64,000 bases of DNA from Gephyromycinifex aptenodytis (GTDB taxonomy: Bacteria > Actinomycetota > Actinomycetes > Actinomycetales > Dermatophilaceae): NCBI RefSeq assembly GCF_012277275.1, contig NZ_CP051155.1, forward strand, positions 620,001 through 684,000. Reading direction: 5' to 3'. Made by a program: the position numbers and the translations under genes. Below, in pieces: positions 1 through 7,996 of the stretch. Under the pieces are notes generated by a model that searched no databases, had not been told where the DNA came from, and saw nothing but the letters and a program-made list of their open reading frames with translations. How positions within the stretch are numbered: the first letter of the stretch is position 1; each line of letters opens with the position of its first letter.

Positions 1-18
1 GGACGCTTTTGGCTCAGG

Positions 19-969
19 ATGAGCGCCGCCACGCCGATCCGTGAAGTGATGCGCAACGCTCCCTCTCCCGCACCCGCCCGCCACATCGGGGATTGCCTCG
101 ACCCCGTCCCCGGCCTCCGGCGGCGTTCTGTGTTGCTCGCCGGCTCGGCCGCTGCCTTGGCCGCCCTCGCAGGCACGCTCCCTTCACGATTGGCCGGCGC
201 CAGCCCGACCCGCACACCCGCCACTAAGACCACCCCGGCGCCTGCACCCGCCAGTGCGCCCGGGCAGGTTCCGCCGACGGTGGCCCACACTCCTCCAACG
301 CCACCCGCGAGTGTGCTTCCGCTACCGGAGCGGGCCCCGGCCAAGGGCGAGAAAGCACGAGAGCCGTACACCTCTGGCGGAATCGGAAGGTGGCAGGACT
401 CCAGCGGGCGAAGTTCCACCCCCGAGCAGGATCGCGCGGTCGCCGCAGCCTCCGACGGGCTGTTCGTACTGGGAGATTCAGTGGGGACCCGACTGTTGCC
501 GGGGCTGACCCAGCCGTCGACCCGAGCGATCGGATGGGATGTCTGGAATGGCCGCCCCACCGCTCCAGCGATCCCTACAGTGCGCACCCTGTCCCAGCAA
601 AACCGGCTTCCCCGCGACATCCTGGTCGTCCTGGGCAGCAACGACGTGTTCGATCCGCACCGGTTCCCGGCAGATGCAGCCGAGCTCGTGGCCGCTTTGG
701 CGGGGCACCGGGTGTTCTGGGTGACGCCCTATGTCTCTCGCAAGCGCTCCCCCGCCGCTGACATGCGCGCGAGCGCGTTGCTCGGGTTGGCCTTGGAACG
801 GCTCGCGGCGCGCGAACCGCAGGTGCAGCTGGTGCCCTGGTTCGAGCTCATCGCCCGCAAACCCTCCAGTTACGTCGATGAATTCCTCATCGACGGCGTC
901 CACCCGAGCAAGGCCGGGGTGCAGGCTCTGGCCGAGCTGACCGCCAAGGTGCTCAACCAGACACGCTGA
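19..969 (+). CDS. Secreted SGNH/GDSL-type hydrolase with Tat-like signal
   Basis: This is a putative esterase or acyl-ester hydrolase exported to the envelope. Residues about 33-60 form an RRRSVLLAG-type signal followed by a hydrophobic Ala/Leu stretch, which suggests a lipoprotein-less Tat or Sec signal. A Pro/Ala/Thr-rich linker of roughly 80 residues follows. The C-terminal half carries the SGNH blocks: LFVLGDSVG with the nucleophile at about Ser154, an Asn in VVLGSND, and Asp/His in DGVHPS near the C-terminus. The reading frame is open to the window edge, so the true start could lie upstream. The stop overlaps the convergent RNB gene by 17 bp. The substrate is unknown. SGNH domains are often attached to acyltransferases that modify cell-wall polymers, but no acyltransferase domain is visible here. 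Confidence 0.7.
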   Translation: MSAATPIREVMRNAPSPAPARHIGDCLDPVPGLRRRSVLLAGSAAALAALAGTLPSRLAGASPTRTPATKTTPAPAPASAPGQVPPTVAHTPPTPPASVLPLPERAPAKGEKAREPYTSGGIGRWQDSSGRSSTPEQDRAVAAASDGLFVLGDSVGTRLLPGLTQPSTRAIGWDVWNGRPTAPAIPTVRTLSQQNRLPRDILVVLGSNDVFDPHRFPADAAELVAALAGHRVFWVTPYVSRKRSPAADMRASALLGLALERLAAREPQVQLVPWFELIARKPSSYVDEFLIDGVHPSKAGVQALAELTAKVLNQTR

Positions 970-2446
970 AACGCACCGAACGGGCCTGAATGTCGGCCTC
1001 CTCCAGGCGTACCCGCACCCGCGAGCCCAACTCTGCTCCGGGCTCGCACGGAGCGACCACAGCCGGGTCGAGCACTTGCACCAGCAGACCCTTGGCGCCG
1101 CGATCGTCCACCACCACCGCGGGGAACTCCTGGCCTACTCGGCCGGCCAGTTCAGCCGCCTCGACAGCGTCGGTGCACGCCCGATCCACTGCCGAGGCGC
1201 GTTGGTCGGAGGTGCGCATCAGGTCCGGCAGCAGTGGCAGTATCTCGCGCACCTGCGCCGGGACTTCCTCACCGGCGCACAACGCGGCGCACACCAGAAG
1301 CCCGAACCGATCTACGAGACGCCGGAGCGGGGCCGTGACATGGGCGTAGGGCGCGGCAACCGCAGCATGCAAGGGCTGTTCGGGTGGCTGGCCCTCGAAG
1401 GGGGTGTACCCGGCGCCGCGGAACAGGCTGGTCGCCTCATGGACCAGGGCCAGGTGGGCGGGATTGTCCCGGTCGAGGCCGCGCAGCAGTTCACCGTAGG
1501 AGACCTCCGCAGGCCACGACACCCCGAGCGCTTCGGCTTGGCGACGGAAGGTTGCGATGGCCGAGGCTTGTGGCGTCGGCATCGTGCGCAACAGACCGAC
1601 ACCGCCCTCCAACATGATCGAGGCTGCCGCCATCCCGGTGAGCAACGAGATCTGCGCGTTCCATTCCTCGGCGGGCACCGGCGGGCGGAAGCGGAGGCGG
1701 TAGCCGCCGACTTCGGCGTGCACTTCCTGCTCGGGCATCGGCAGGCTGGCGCCGCCGCGGACTCGTTCGGCTTCGATGCGCAACTGGCCGATCTCCCGGA
1801 GCAAGGCCAACTGGGACAGGTCCTGGCTCTGCGCCGGCTCCCCCGCCGCGCTGAGTTGGTCGATGGCCGCTTGTGCTTCCTGGTAATCCCAACGACGTCG
1901 GCTGCGCACCCGAGCCCGGGCCACCTGCGCTCGCCGGGGTTCACCGTCGGAGCCCAATTCCAGATCCCACACGAACGCCGACCGGTCCTGGCCCGGCAGC
2001 AGGCTGGCGGCGTCTTCGCTCAGCACCGGCGGGTGCAGCGGCGAACGCCCGTCCGGTAGGTAGATCGTCTGACCGCGTCGCCTGGCCTCGGCGTCGATTG
2101 CGCCTCCGAGACGAACCACGGCCGGGACATCGGCGATTGCGTAGCGGACCCGGTAGCCGTCGTCCAGACGTTCCAGTGCCATCGCCTGGTCGAGGTCCAT
2201 GCTGCCGGCCGGGTCGATGGTGAAGAAGGGGACGTCGCGCAGATCCGGCAAGTCATCGTGGGTCGGGTTCGAGGCGACCTGACGGGCTTCGGCCAGCACA
2301 TCGGCCGGGAAGTCACTGGGGACCTCATACTCTTGGCGAATTCGCGCGAAGGCGGCTCGCAGCGGAGCAGGATCGGCTAGGGGCGCCTGGCCGGAAGCAG
2401 CGGACTCACCCGAGGGCACCAGCAGGGTCACGCGATGGGAAGGCAT
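953..2446 (-). CDS. RNB-domain exoribonuclease (RNase II/R family)
   Basis: This is a 3'-5' exoribonuclease of the RNase II/R superfamily acting on single-stranded RNA in the cytoplasm. The RNB core contains the metal-binding signature FTIDPAGSMDLDQAM at about residues 75-90, then DVPAVVRLGG and the downstream YAHVTAPLRRLVDRF motif typical of the domain end. At 497 residues it is shorter than RNase R because the N-terminal cold-shock domains are missing, as in other actinobacterial short RNB proteins. I chose ATG 2446 over GTG 2452 because a TAGGCT -10 hexamer ends 7 nt upstream of it and no Shine-Dalgarno is present, which implies a leaderless message. A LexA-like palindrome lies about 90 nt upstream. 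Confidence 0.88.
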   Translation of the reverse strand: MPSHRVTLLVPSGESAASGQAPLADPAPLRAAFARIRQEYEVPSDFPADVLAEARQVASNPTHDDLPDLRDVPFFTIDPAGSMDLDQAMALERLDDGYRVRYAIADVPAVVRLGGAIDAEARRRGQTIYLPDGRSPLHPPVLSEDAASLLPGQDRSAFVWDLELGSDGEPRRAQVARARVRSRRRWDYQEAQAAIDQLSAAGEPAQSQDLSQLALLREIGQLRIEAERVRGGASLPMPEQEVHAEVGGYRLRFRPPVPAEEWNAQISLLTGMAAASIMLEGGVGLLRTMPTPQASAIATFRRQAEALGVSWPAEVSYGELLRGLDRDNPAHLALVHEATSLFRGAGYTPFEGQPPEQPLHAAVAAPYAHVTAPLRRLVDRFGLLVCAALCAGEEVPAQVREILPLLPDLMRTSDQRASAVDRACTDAVEAAELAGRVGQEFPAVVVDDRGAKGLLVQVLDPAVVAPCEPGAELGSRVRVRLEEADIQARSVRFSVSG

Positions 2447-2453
2447 GCCCACC

Positions 2454-2459
2454 AGCCTA
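2454..2459 (-). promoter_or_regulatory. -10 hexamer of a leaderless RNB transcript
   Basis: Read on the minus strand the sequence is TAGGCT, ending 7 nt before ATG 2446. This is the spacing expected when transcription starts at the start codon. No -35 was assigned. Confidence 0.5.
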
Positions 2460-2537
2460 CGTAATACCTCCAGCGCAAGCGGGCTCGCACGTGCTCAGCG
2501 ATGACGTCGAAGCGACCCTCTGCGCGGTGTACCCGAG

Positions 2538-2551
2538 CGAACGCGCGTTCA
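2538..2551. promoter_or_regulatory. LexA-like palindrome (SOS-box candidate)
   Basis: The sequence CGAACGCGCGTTCA contains a perfect 12-bp palindrome and matches the actinobacterial LexA consensus CGAAC-N4-GTTYC at all fixed positions but the last. It lies in the intergenic space between the RNase H gene stop and the RNB gene start, about 92 nt upstream of the RNB ATG. That is rather far for a repressor site if the -10 at 2454 is the only promoter. Confidence 0.35.
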
Positions 2552-2595
2552 CCGCAGGTCAGCCGCCTGGGCAACCCTCAACCTTCAGCTCACCC

Positions 2596-3780
2596 TCAAC
2601 GAAGATGGGCGGTGTCATTGACGAACTCGACCAGCATCTCCCCATCATTCCAGCGTCGGATGGAGGTGATGGAGGCGGGAGAAATGCCCAGCCGCCAGGT
2701 CCCAACCGGGGCCATCCCCAGCACCTGGGCCAGAACTTCACCAATCGGTGAACGGTGGGTCACCACGATGATGGTCTCGGCCGCGCCGCTGGCGTCGGTG
2801 ATGAGTCGATCGAAGGCGGCCTGCACCCGCAGCCGCAGGTCGGCGTGGGACTCCCCGCCGGGCGCCCGGAAGTTAGCGTCCTCGCGCAGCCGGGCAAGGT
2901 CAGCACCGTGGGAGGTCATGAGCTCAGAGACGAGTTTGCCGTCCCAGTCTCCGAAATCGATCTCGTCCCAATCCGGGTCGACGCTTGGCCGCAGCCCGAT
3001 GACCGCGCCGATCGCGGCACCCGTCTGGGCCGCGCGAGCGAGCTGGGAGGTGATCACTCGGGCATCTGAGACGGTGTCACCGAGGAAGGCCCGCAACCCC
3101 GCGCCGACAGCGCGCGCCTGGCGCAGACCCTCGGCGCTGAGTTCCGGGTTCCGTCCGCCGCGTCCGTCCAGGCGCCCGGCGGTGGTGAAGTCCGTCACCC
3201 CGTGCCGAACCAAGACGATGCGCATCGCTTCGCCCATGTCCGGGCTCCGTTTACCACGCGGCAGCGGCTGCGGCGCCGGGACCAGTTCGGACGCCTCGTC
3301 GGCCTCATCCTCAGCGCCCGGGGATGGCGATTGCTCCGGCCGACGGTCGACATGGTGGCCATCCATGCCCTCATTGGACAGCGCGTCGGCGTCCTTGTTC
3401 TGTGCCCGTGGAATCCAGGTGAAGGAGACGCTTCCGCCGGCCTGCCTCAACTCGGCGACGATCTCGCGCGCCTGCTGCGCCAGCCGGGCCATGTCGGCAT
3501 GTTTGATCTTCCACCGACCGCTCATCTGTTCCACGAGCAGCTTGGAGTCCAGCCGCACGTCGACCTCGACAACCTGCCCGTCGGCGAACTCGCGAGCAGC
3601 TTGCAGACCCACGATGAGCCCGGTGTACTCGGCGACGTTGTTACTGGCCTTACCCAGCGGTGCGGCCAGTTCGCGCACGGCACGGCCGGTCTCGTCACGC
3701 ACCAGGGCCCCATAGCCGGCGACGCCGGGGTTACCGCGCGATCCCCCGTCGGCCTCGACGATCAGCCGACGCGGACTCAC
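2596..3780 (-). CDS. Bifunctional ribonuclease HI / acid phosphatase (histidine phosphatase fold)
   Basis: This is a two-domain enzyme like M. tuberculosis Rv2228c. The N-terminal RNase H domain removes RNA from RNA-DNA hybrids; its acidic residues are visible in VEADGGSRGNPG, VAEYTGLI, DSKLLVEQM and NKDADALSNEGMD. After a charged linker near residues 135-165 comes a phosphoglycerate-mutase-like phosphatase with VLVRHGVTD (catalytic His) and VVTHRSPIGE. In the mycobacterial protein the C-terminal half has alpha-ribazole/acid phosphatase activity. GTG 3780 is chosen as start because it overlaps the upstream Zn-ribbon gene stop by 4 bp (GTGA), giving translational coupling. An upstream GTG at 3828 would add 16 residues with no family counterpart. 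Confidence 0.9.
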   Translation of the reverse strand: MSPRRLIVEADGGSRGNPGVAGYGALVRDETGRAVRELAAPLGKASNNVAEYTGLIVGLQAAREFADGQVVEVDVRLDSKLLVEQMSGRWKIKHADMARLAQQAREIVAELRQAGGSVSFTWIPRAQNKDADALSNEGMDGHHVDRRPEQSPSPGAEDEADEASELVPAPQPLPRGKRSPDMGEAMRIVLVRHGVTDFTTAGRLDGRGGRNPELSAEGLRQARAVGAGLRAFLGDTVSDARVITSQLARAAQTGAAIGAVIGLRPSVDPDWDEIDFGDWDGKLVSELMTSHGADLARLREDANFRAPGGESHADLRLRVQAAFDRLITDASGAAETIIVVTHRSPIGEVLAQVLGMAPVGTWRLGISPASITSIRRWNDGEMLVEFVNDTAHLR

Positions 3781-4514
3781 AGACCGGACTCGCCGGTACG
3801 CACAAGAATCCGCTGGCACTCCTCGCAACGCAGAATCTCATCCTCCGGCGCCTTAGCGAACCGGTCCAGGTCAGCCCGCATGAGCTCCAGGCGGCACCCC
3901 TCGCAGCGACGTTCGCGCAGCTCGGCTGCTCCCATGCCGGTGGAAGCCAGGATCTTCTCGTAAAGAGCAAGCAGGTCGTCTCCAACACCGGCTGCGACGT
4001 CAGTGCGACGACGACGATGATTCTCAGCTTCCTCTTCCAGCGCCGACCTGGCCTGCGCCTGCGCGGTCTCGGCGAGTTCCACCGCTTCGGCCCGCTCGGG
4101 GCGCATCTGTTCCAGCTTCGTCACGATGGCATGCGCCGTTTCGGCCCGCTCCATCACGTCCAGTTCGATCTCTTCCAGTTCGCTCTGCCGACGGGCCAGC
4201 GAGGCCAACTCCGACTGCAGCGCTTGTAGGTCTTTGGAACTGCCGGTCCCGGCGTCCAGGCGCGCTTGGTTGCGGGCAGCGCGGTCTCGCACAAGCTGCA
4301 CGTCAGCCTCGGCCTTTGCGCGTTCGCGTTCCACGTCGGAGTCCTGGGTGCGAGCCCGGACCAGTTTGCTGTCCAGTTCGTCGAGTTCGGCAACGGCCTG
4401 CTGATAGGCGGCAGCTTCGGGCAGATTAGCCATCCGGTGAGCGATCTGAGCCAGGCGAGTGTCGAGCTTCTGCAGGTCGAGTAGCCGCCACTGGCGGTGG
4501 GCGTCAGCCTTCAC
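3777..4514 (-). CDS. C4-type zinc ribbon protein with long coiled coil
   Basis: This is a conserved protein of 245 residues matching the DUF164/zf-RING_7 family (Rv2229c-like). Most of the chain, about residues 15-180, is a heptad-rich coiled coil dense in Glu, Arg, Ala and Leu. The C-terminus carries a zinc ribbon with two CxxC knuckles, CEGC and CEEC. The molecular role is not established; related proteins have been linked to nucleic-acid or flagellar functions in other lineages. It starts at GTG 4514, overlapping the Nif3 stop by 4 bp, and ends overlapping the RNase H gene. The three genes therefore form a tightly coupled operon. Confidence 0.88.
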   Translation of the reverse strand: MKADAHRQWRLLDLQKLDTRLAQIAHRMANLPEAAAYQQAVAELDELDSKLVRARTQDSDVERERAKAEADVQLVRDRAARNQARLDAGTGSSKDLQALQSELASLARRQSELEEIELDVMERAETAHAIVTKLEQMRPERAEAVELAETAQAQARSALEEEAENHRRRRTDVAAGVGDDLLALYEKILASTGMGAAELRERRCEGCRLELMRADLDRFAKAPEDEILRCEECQRILVRTGESGL

Positions 4515-5398
4515 CGGGTGCCTCCGTTACTGATCGTTGCGGGCGATTCCGCATTGAGCTGGCTGAGGTCCAAGGCCCCAACCGTGAAGTCCCACGGGTC
4601 GGTACACAGGGTGCTCACGTAGGTCTCCAGCCCTTCGGCGCGCGCACCCAATGCCTCCCGCAGCCGTTTGGCGGCGCCGTCGAGCCACAGCCACTCGGTG
4701 GCGTAGTGGCCGGCGTCGATGAGGTAGGGAGTGCCGCCGCGAGCTTCCTCGCGAGCCTCCAGCGCCGGGTGGTGGCGCAGGTCAGCGGTGACGTAGACGT
4801 CGGCTGCCTTGGCCCGAACCGCCTCGAAGAGGGAGTCGCCTGCTCCGCCGAGGACGGCCACCCGTTGTACCGGCGCCGTCGCCGGACCTGACACCCGGAT
4901 ACCCCCGGCCGCCGGCGGCAGCGCGGTGGCGAGTCGACGTGCCAGGTCGCCCAGGGAAATCGATTCCGGCAGTTCCCCTACCCGGCCCAGGTCAGCACCT
5001 TCGGAAACGGTCAACGTTTCCACCTGGCCCAAGCCGCACGCTGCAGCCAGTGCGTCGCACACCCCCGGCCAGGCGACATCGGCATTGGTGTGGGCGCTGT
5101 AGAGGGCCAGATCAGCAACGATGGCGGCAGTCACGGTGGCGCCCTTGGCGCTAGTCGTGGCCAACGAATGCACCCCACGAAGCAGCAGCGGGTGGTGAGT
5201 GAACAGCAGATCCGCACCGGCCTGGATCGCCTCGTCAAGGACTGCCAGCGTCGGATCGACGGCGAAATGGATGCGACGTACCGGCTGGGCCGGGTCGCCG
5301 GTGGTCAGCCCCACGTGATCCCAGGACTGGGCGCTCTCCTCGGGGTAGAACCCGCGCAGGACGTCCAGGACGTCGGCGAGAGCGATGGTGTCGGTCAC
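4511..5398 (-). CDS. Nif3-like dinuclear metal-centre protein (Rv2230c type)
   Basis: This is a member of the Nif3/GTP cyclohydrolase I type 2 family, which forms hexamers with two metals per subunit; the physiological substrate is unsettled. The N-terminal motif SWDHVGLTTGDP, the metal ligands in LLFTHHPLLLRG and the C-terminal DAGHYATEW are all present over 295 residues. The frame is open through the adjacent tRNA-Val, but the family N-terminus (DTIALADVLDVL) begins right at GTG 5398. That start codon sits one nucleotide downstream of the tRNA 3' end and has no Shine-Dalgarno, so the message may be generated by tRNA 3' processing. The stop overlaps the Zn-ribbon start. Confidence 0.88.
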   Translation of the reverse strand: MTDTIALADVLDVLRGFYPEESAQSWDHVGLTTGDPAQPVRRIHFAVDPTLAVLDEAIQAGADLLFTHHPLLLRGVHSLATTSAKGATVTAAIVADLALYSAHTNADVAWPGVCDALAAACGLGQVETLTVSEGADLGRVGELPESISLGDLARRLATALPPAAGGIRVSGPATAPVQRVAVLGGAGDSLFEAVRAKAADVYVTADLRHHPALEAREEARGGTPYLIDAGHYATEWLWLDGAAKRLREALGARAEGLETYVSTLCTDPWDFTVGALDLSQLNAESPATISNGGTR

Positions 5399-5399
5399 G

Positions 5400-5472
5400 T
5401 GGGCCCGGCCGGGTTCGAACCGACGACACCCGCGGTGTAAACGCGGTGCTCTACCAACTGAGCTACAGGCCC
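5400..5472 (-). tRNA. tRNA-Val (anticodon TAC)
   Basis: A 73-nt cloverleaf can be read on the minus strand. A seven-pair acceptor stem (GGGCCTG with CGGGCCC) is followed by discriminator A at 5400. The anticodon stem CCGCG/CGCGG encloses loop TTTACAC, so the anticodon is TAC. The T arm contains GGTTCGAAC. CCA is not encoded. Confidence 0.96.
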
Positions 5473-5697
5473 TCACGAGGCGCTCGCCGACTAGCGGCGG
5501 ATGCCAGTGCCCCATTGTGCCAGGCATCCAGCACTTCGCCAGCCGCGAGTCCGGCAGGCCCCCGGCGAGACGGCCTCAGCCTGCCTCGTCGAGGGGTCTG
5601 AACCAATCAGCTACCTCCCAGCCTTCCCGCCCAGACTGCCTGTAGAGCACGATCTCGGCCCGCGAAGATGGGCGAGCGGTCAGCGAAGGAGATGCGG

Positions 5698-6753
5698 GTG
5701 CAACGGCTTCCCAACCGAGTCGGCGGCGTGAGCCCCGCGCAACCGCGGTGGCGCCGCTGCACGTTGCTGTGCTTGCGGATCCTGGTGGCGGTGGGTGTGC
5801 TGCTGGCACCGTTGGCCTATCTGGATCTCGACGGCCCGGTTCCGCTGATCCAGGCGCTGTTGCCACCAGTGGCGCTTGTCGGGTTGGCCGTCGCCGCCGC
5901 ATTGCTGCTGCTGAAAGACGTGCTCGCTTCCCTGGTGGCGGCGGTGGTCTGCGTCCTGCTGCTGGCACCGGTGCTGCCGCTGGCGGCTCGCCCCACCTCG
6001 CCCGCGCCGCGCAGCACGGCCGGCATCGCTGCGGGCACCACCGCAGACCTTCGAGTAGCCAGCCTCAACATGGAGTTCGGACAGGCAGATCCGTTGGCCG
6101 TGCTCGACCAGGTAAGGCTCCTGCATGTCGACGTGTTGGTCTTGTTGGAGGTGACTCCCTCGGCGTGGGCGCGGCTACAGTCGGACGGCCTGCGCGAGCT
6201 GCTGCCCTATGCGACCGGGACCACCTCGACCAGCGCTTCGGGCACGGTTGTGGCGGCCGCGGCGCCGCTCAATTGTCCGCGGCGCTCACCCTGTCCGGCG
6301 GTCAGACAGGTCGCCACGCCTACGGCGATCTACTCCGACCCGGACCCCTTCACCCAGGTCGACGTGCATTTGGCGGACGGGACACCGTTGCGCGCTGCGC
6401 ACCCGTTCCCGCCCAGCCTGGTGCTGGGCATGGCGCCCTGGCGGGCAGGGCTGGCGCGGCTACAGAACTGGCTCCAGCGTCAGGAGGCGGCGCCAAGGCT
6501 CATCGTCGCCGGGGATTTCAACGCCGGCCAGGTCCATCCGGCCTTCCGCAGGATCACCGCTGGTCTGACTCCGGCGCCCAGGGCGGGGTGGCCGTGGACG
6601 CGCACTTGGCCGCTCGAGTCTGCGGTGCCCCCGTTCGTGCAGATCGACCACGTCCTCAGCCGCGGGTTCAGCATCGAGGCGGAGGGAATCTTCACAGTGC
6701 CGGGAACCGATCACGCCGGGGTGTGGGCCCAGCTGCGCCCCACCTCGCAGTAG
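5698..6753 (+). CDS. Membrane-anchored endonuclease/exonuclease/phosphatase-family protein
   Basis: An N-terminal membrane region of three hydrophobic helices (about residues 20-115) precedes an extracytoplasmic EEP-fold hydrolase domain. The domain carries SLNMEFG, LLEVT (metal-binding Glu), GDFNA, IDHVL and GTDHAGV, which are the standard motifs of Mg-dependent phosphodiesterases. The orientation suggests action on an extracellular phosphodiester, but the substrate cannot be named. GTG 5698 is preferred because AAGGAG lies 6 nt upstream; ATG 5668 has no such site. The gene is convergent with the peroxiredoxin gene. Related actinobacterial proteins share the three-helix plus EEP layout. Confidence 0.82.
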   Translation: MQRLPNRVGGVSPAQPRWRRCTLLCLRILVAVGVLLAPLAYLDLDGPVPLIQALLPPVALVGLAVAAALLLLKDVLASLVAAVVCVLLLAPVLPLAARPTSPAPRSTAGIAAGTTADLRVASLNMEFGQADPLAVLDQVRLLHVDVLVLLEVTPSAWARLQSDGLRELLPYATGTTSTSASGTVVAAAAPLNCPRRSPCPAVRQVATPTAIYSDPDPFTQVDVHLADGTPLRAAHPFPPSLVLGMAPWRAGLARLQNWLQRQEAAPRLIVAGDFNAGQVHPAFRRITAGLTPAPRAGWPWTRTWPLESAVPPFVQIDHVLSRGFSIEAEGIFTVPGTDHAGVWAQLRPTSQ

Positions 6754-6875
6754 CGGGCCTGCGACCCGCTGCAAAAACGCGAAAACAGCCTCTGGGAATG
6801 TCCGATAGGCGAGACAACCGGCGGGGCGGGGCGGGGCGCGGACGGGGCCCATCCACCTGTCATGGACCCAGCGCC

Positions 6876-7346
6876 TCAGTCCCCGATCAGTTCACTCAAG
6901 CGCGCGTGGAAACCTGCGAAATCGCGGCGCTCGCCAGGTTCCTTGACCAAGCTCCACTGCACTACCCCGTCGGGGTCGACCAGGAAGGTCCCCCGCGTGG
7001 CGAACCCGCCTTGCTCGTTGAAGACGCCGTAGCTGCGCGCCACCTGCCCGTGCGGCCAGAAGTCCGACAACAAAGGGAAGAAGAAGGCTTCCTGATCGTC
7101 CCAGGCCCGCAACGCGAACATGGGGTCAGCGCTGATCGCCACCGTGTTGACGTGCTCATTTTGGAAGCGAGCCAGGTCGTCGCGGATCTCCTGCAATTCC
7201 CCGGTGCAGATGCCGGAGAAGGCGAAGGGATAGAAGACCACCAGCGCAGCACGCTCGGCCCGCAACTCATCGAGGGTGACGACCTTGCCGAACTGGTTGG
7301 TCAATGCGAAGGGCGGGGCGACGTCGCCGACCGATGGGGCACTCAT
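6876..7346 (-). CDS. ahpE: AhpE-type one-cysteine peroxiredoxin
   Basis: This thiol peroxidase reduces hydroperoxides and peroxynitrite in the cytoplasm. The 156-residue protein has the AhpC/TSA fold and the peroxidatic site FYPFAFSGICTGE with catalytic Cys47. No resolving Cys is visible in the usual C-terminal position, consistent with the 1-Cys AhpE group of actinobacteria. The arrangement ahpE followed (in genome order) by a DUF3052 gene matches M. tuberculosis Rv2238c-Rv2239c. ATG 7346 gives the standard family N-terminus. No clear Shine-Dalgarno is seen. Confidence 0.9.
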   Translation of the reverse strand: MSAPSVGDVAPPFALTNQFGKVVTLDELRAERAALVVFYPFAFSGICTGELQEIRDDLARFQNEHVNTVAISADPMFALRAWDDQEAFFFPLLSDFWPHGQVARSYGVFNEQGGFATRGTFLVDPDGVVQWSLVKEPGERRDFAGFHARLSELIGD

Positions 7347-7429
7347 GCAGCTAGTGTGCCAAACGAGTTGGGTCTACGTCGGATCCCTTGAGCACACCTC
7401 GACCGCGAAGAGCCGAAGCGCCTGGGGTT

Positions 7430-7849
7430 TCAGCGACGAGCGGTCTTGGGCGCCACCAGCCGTGTAGCCGACCACTGCGGGGTGAGGTTGACGCTGGCGG
7501 AGGCGTGCAGCCCGGCCGTGTCTGCGGCCTCAGCCACCTCACTGGGGTCGACTTCCCCGGGCAACCCGACTTTGGGAGACAACAGCGCTATGAATCCGTG
7601 GTCCTCCAGGGTTGCCAGCGCGTCGACAAGGGCGTCGGTGAGATCCCCGTCGCTATCCCGCCACCACAGCAGCACCGCGTCTACCACATCGCCGTAATCT
7701 TCGTCCTCAAGGTCGCCGTCGACGGCCACCTCGATCTGAGCCCGGAGTTCGTCGTCGACGTCATCGTCGTACCCGATCTCAAGGACCACCTGGCCTGCGG
7801 CGAATCCCAGTTTTCCTACCGGGCTCCCGTTGGACGCCGTGCCACCCAC
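7430..7849 (-). CDS. DUF3052 family protein (Rv2239c-like)
   Basis: This conserved actinobacterial protein of 139 residues has unknown function. The family signature GKLGFAAGQVVLEIGYDDDVD is at the N-terminus, followed by a highly acidic segment (EDEDYGDVVDAVLLWWRD). It is predicted soluble, with no catalytic motif. It starts at GTG 7849 with AGAGG about 9 nt upstream. It precedes ahpE on the same strand with an 83-nt gap, as in mycobacteria, so a redox-linked role has been suspected from context only. Confidence 0.85.
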   Translation of the reverse strand: MGGTASNGSPVGKLGFAAGQVVLEIGYDDDVDDELRAQIEVAVDGDLEDEDYGDVVDAVLLWWRDSDGDLTDALVDALATLEDHGFIALLSPKVGLPGEVDPSEVAEAADTAGLHASASVNLTPQWSATRLVAPKTARR

Positions 7850-7996
7850 TCGTATCTACCTCTCGTCTTCGGCAGCGCAAACTGCCGACACATGTACCGT
7901 CTGTGCTCTAGTCCAGCGGTTCACGTACAAATGTGCAAGCACGACGCCCAGACGCGGTGTCGCGAAGCCACCCGGACAGACGAGGCGAGTGTGCTC

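Noticed and set aside
5399-5527. Nif3 frame continuing through tRNA-Val
   Set aside because: The tRNA cloverleaf is clear and the Nif3 family N-terminus starts at GTG 5398.
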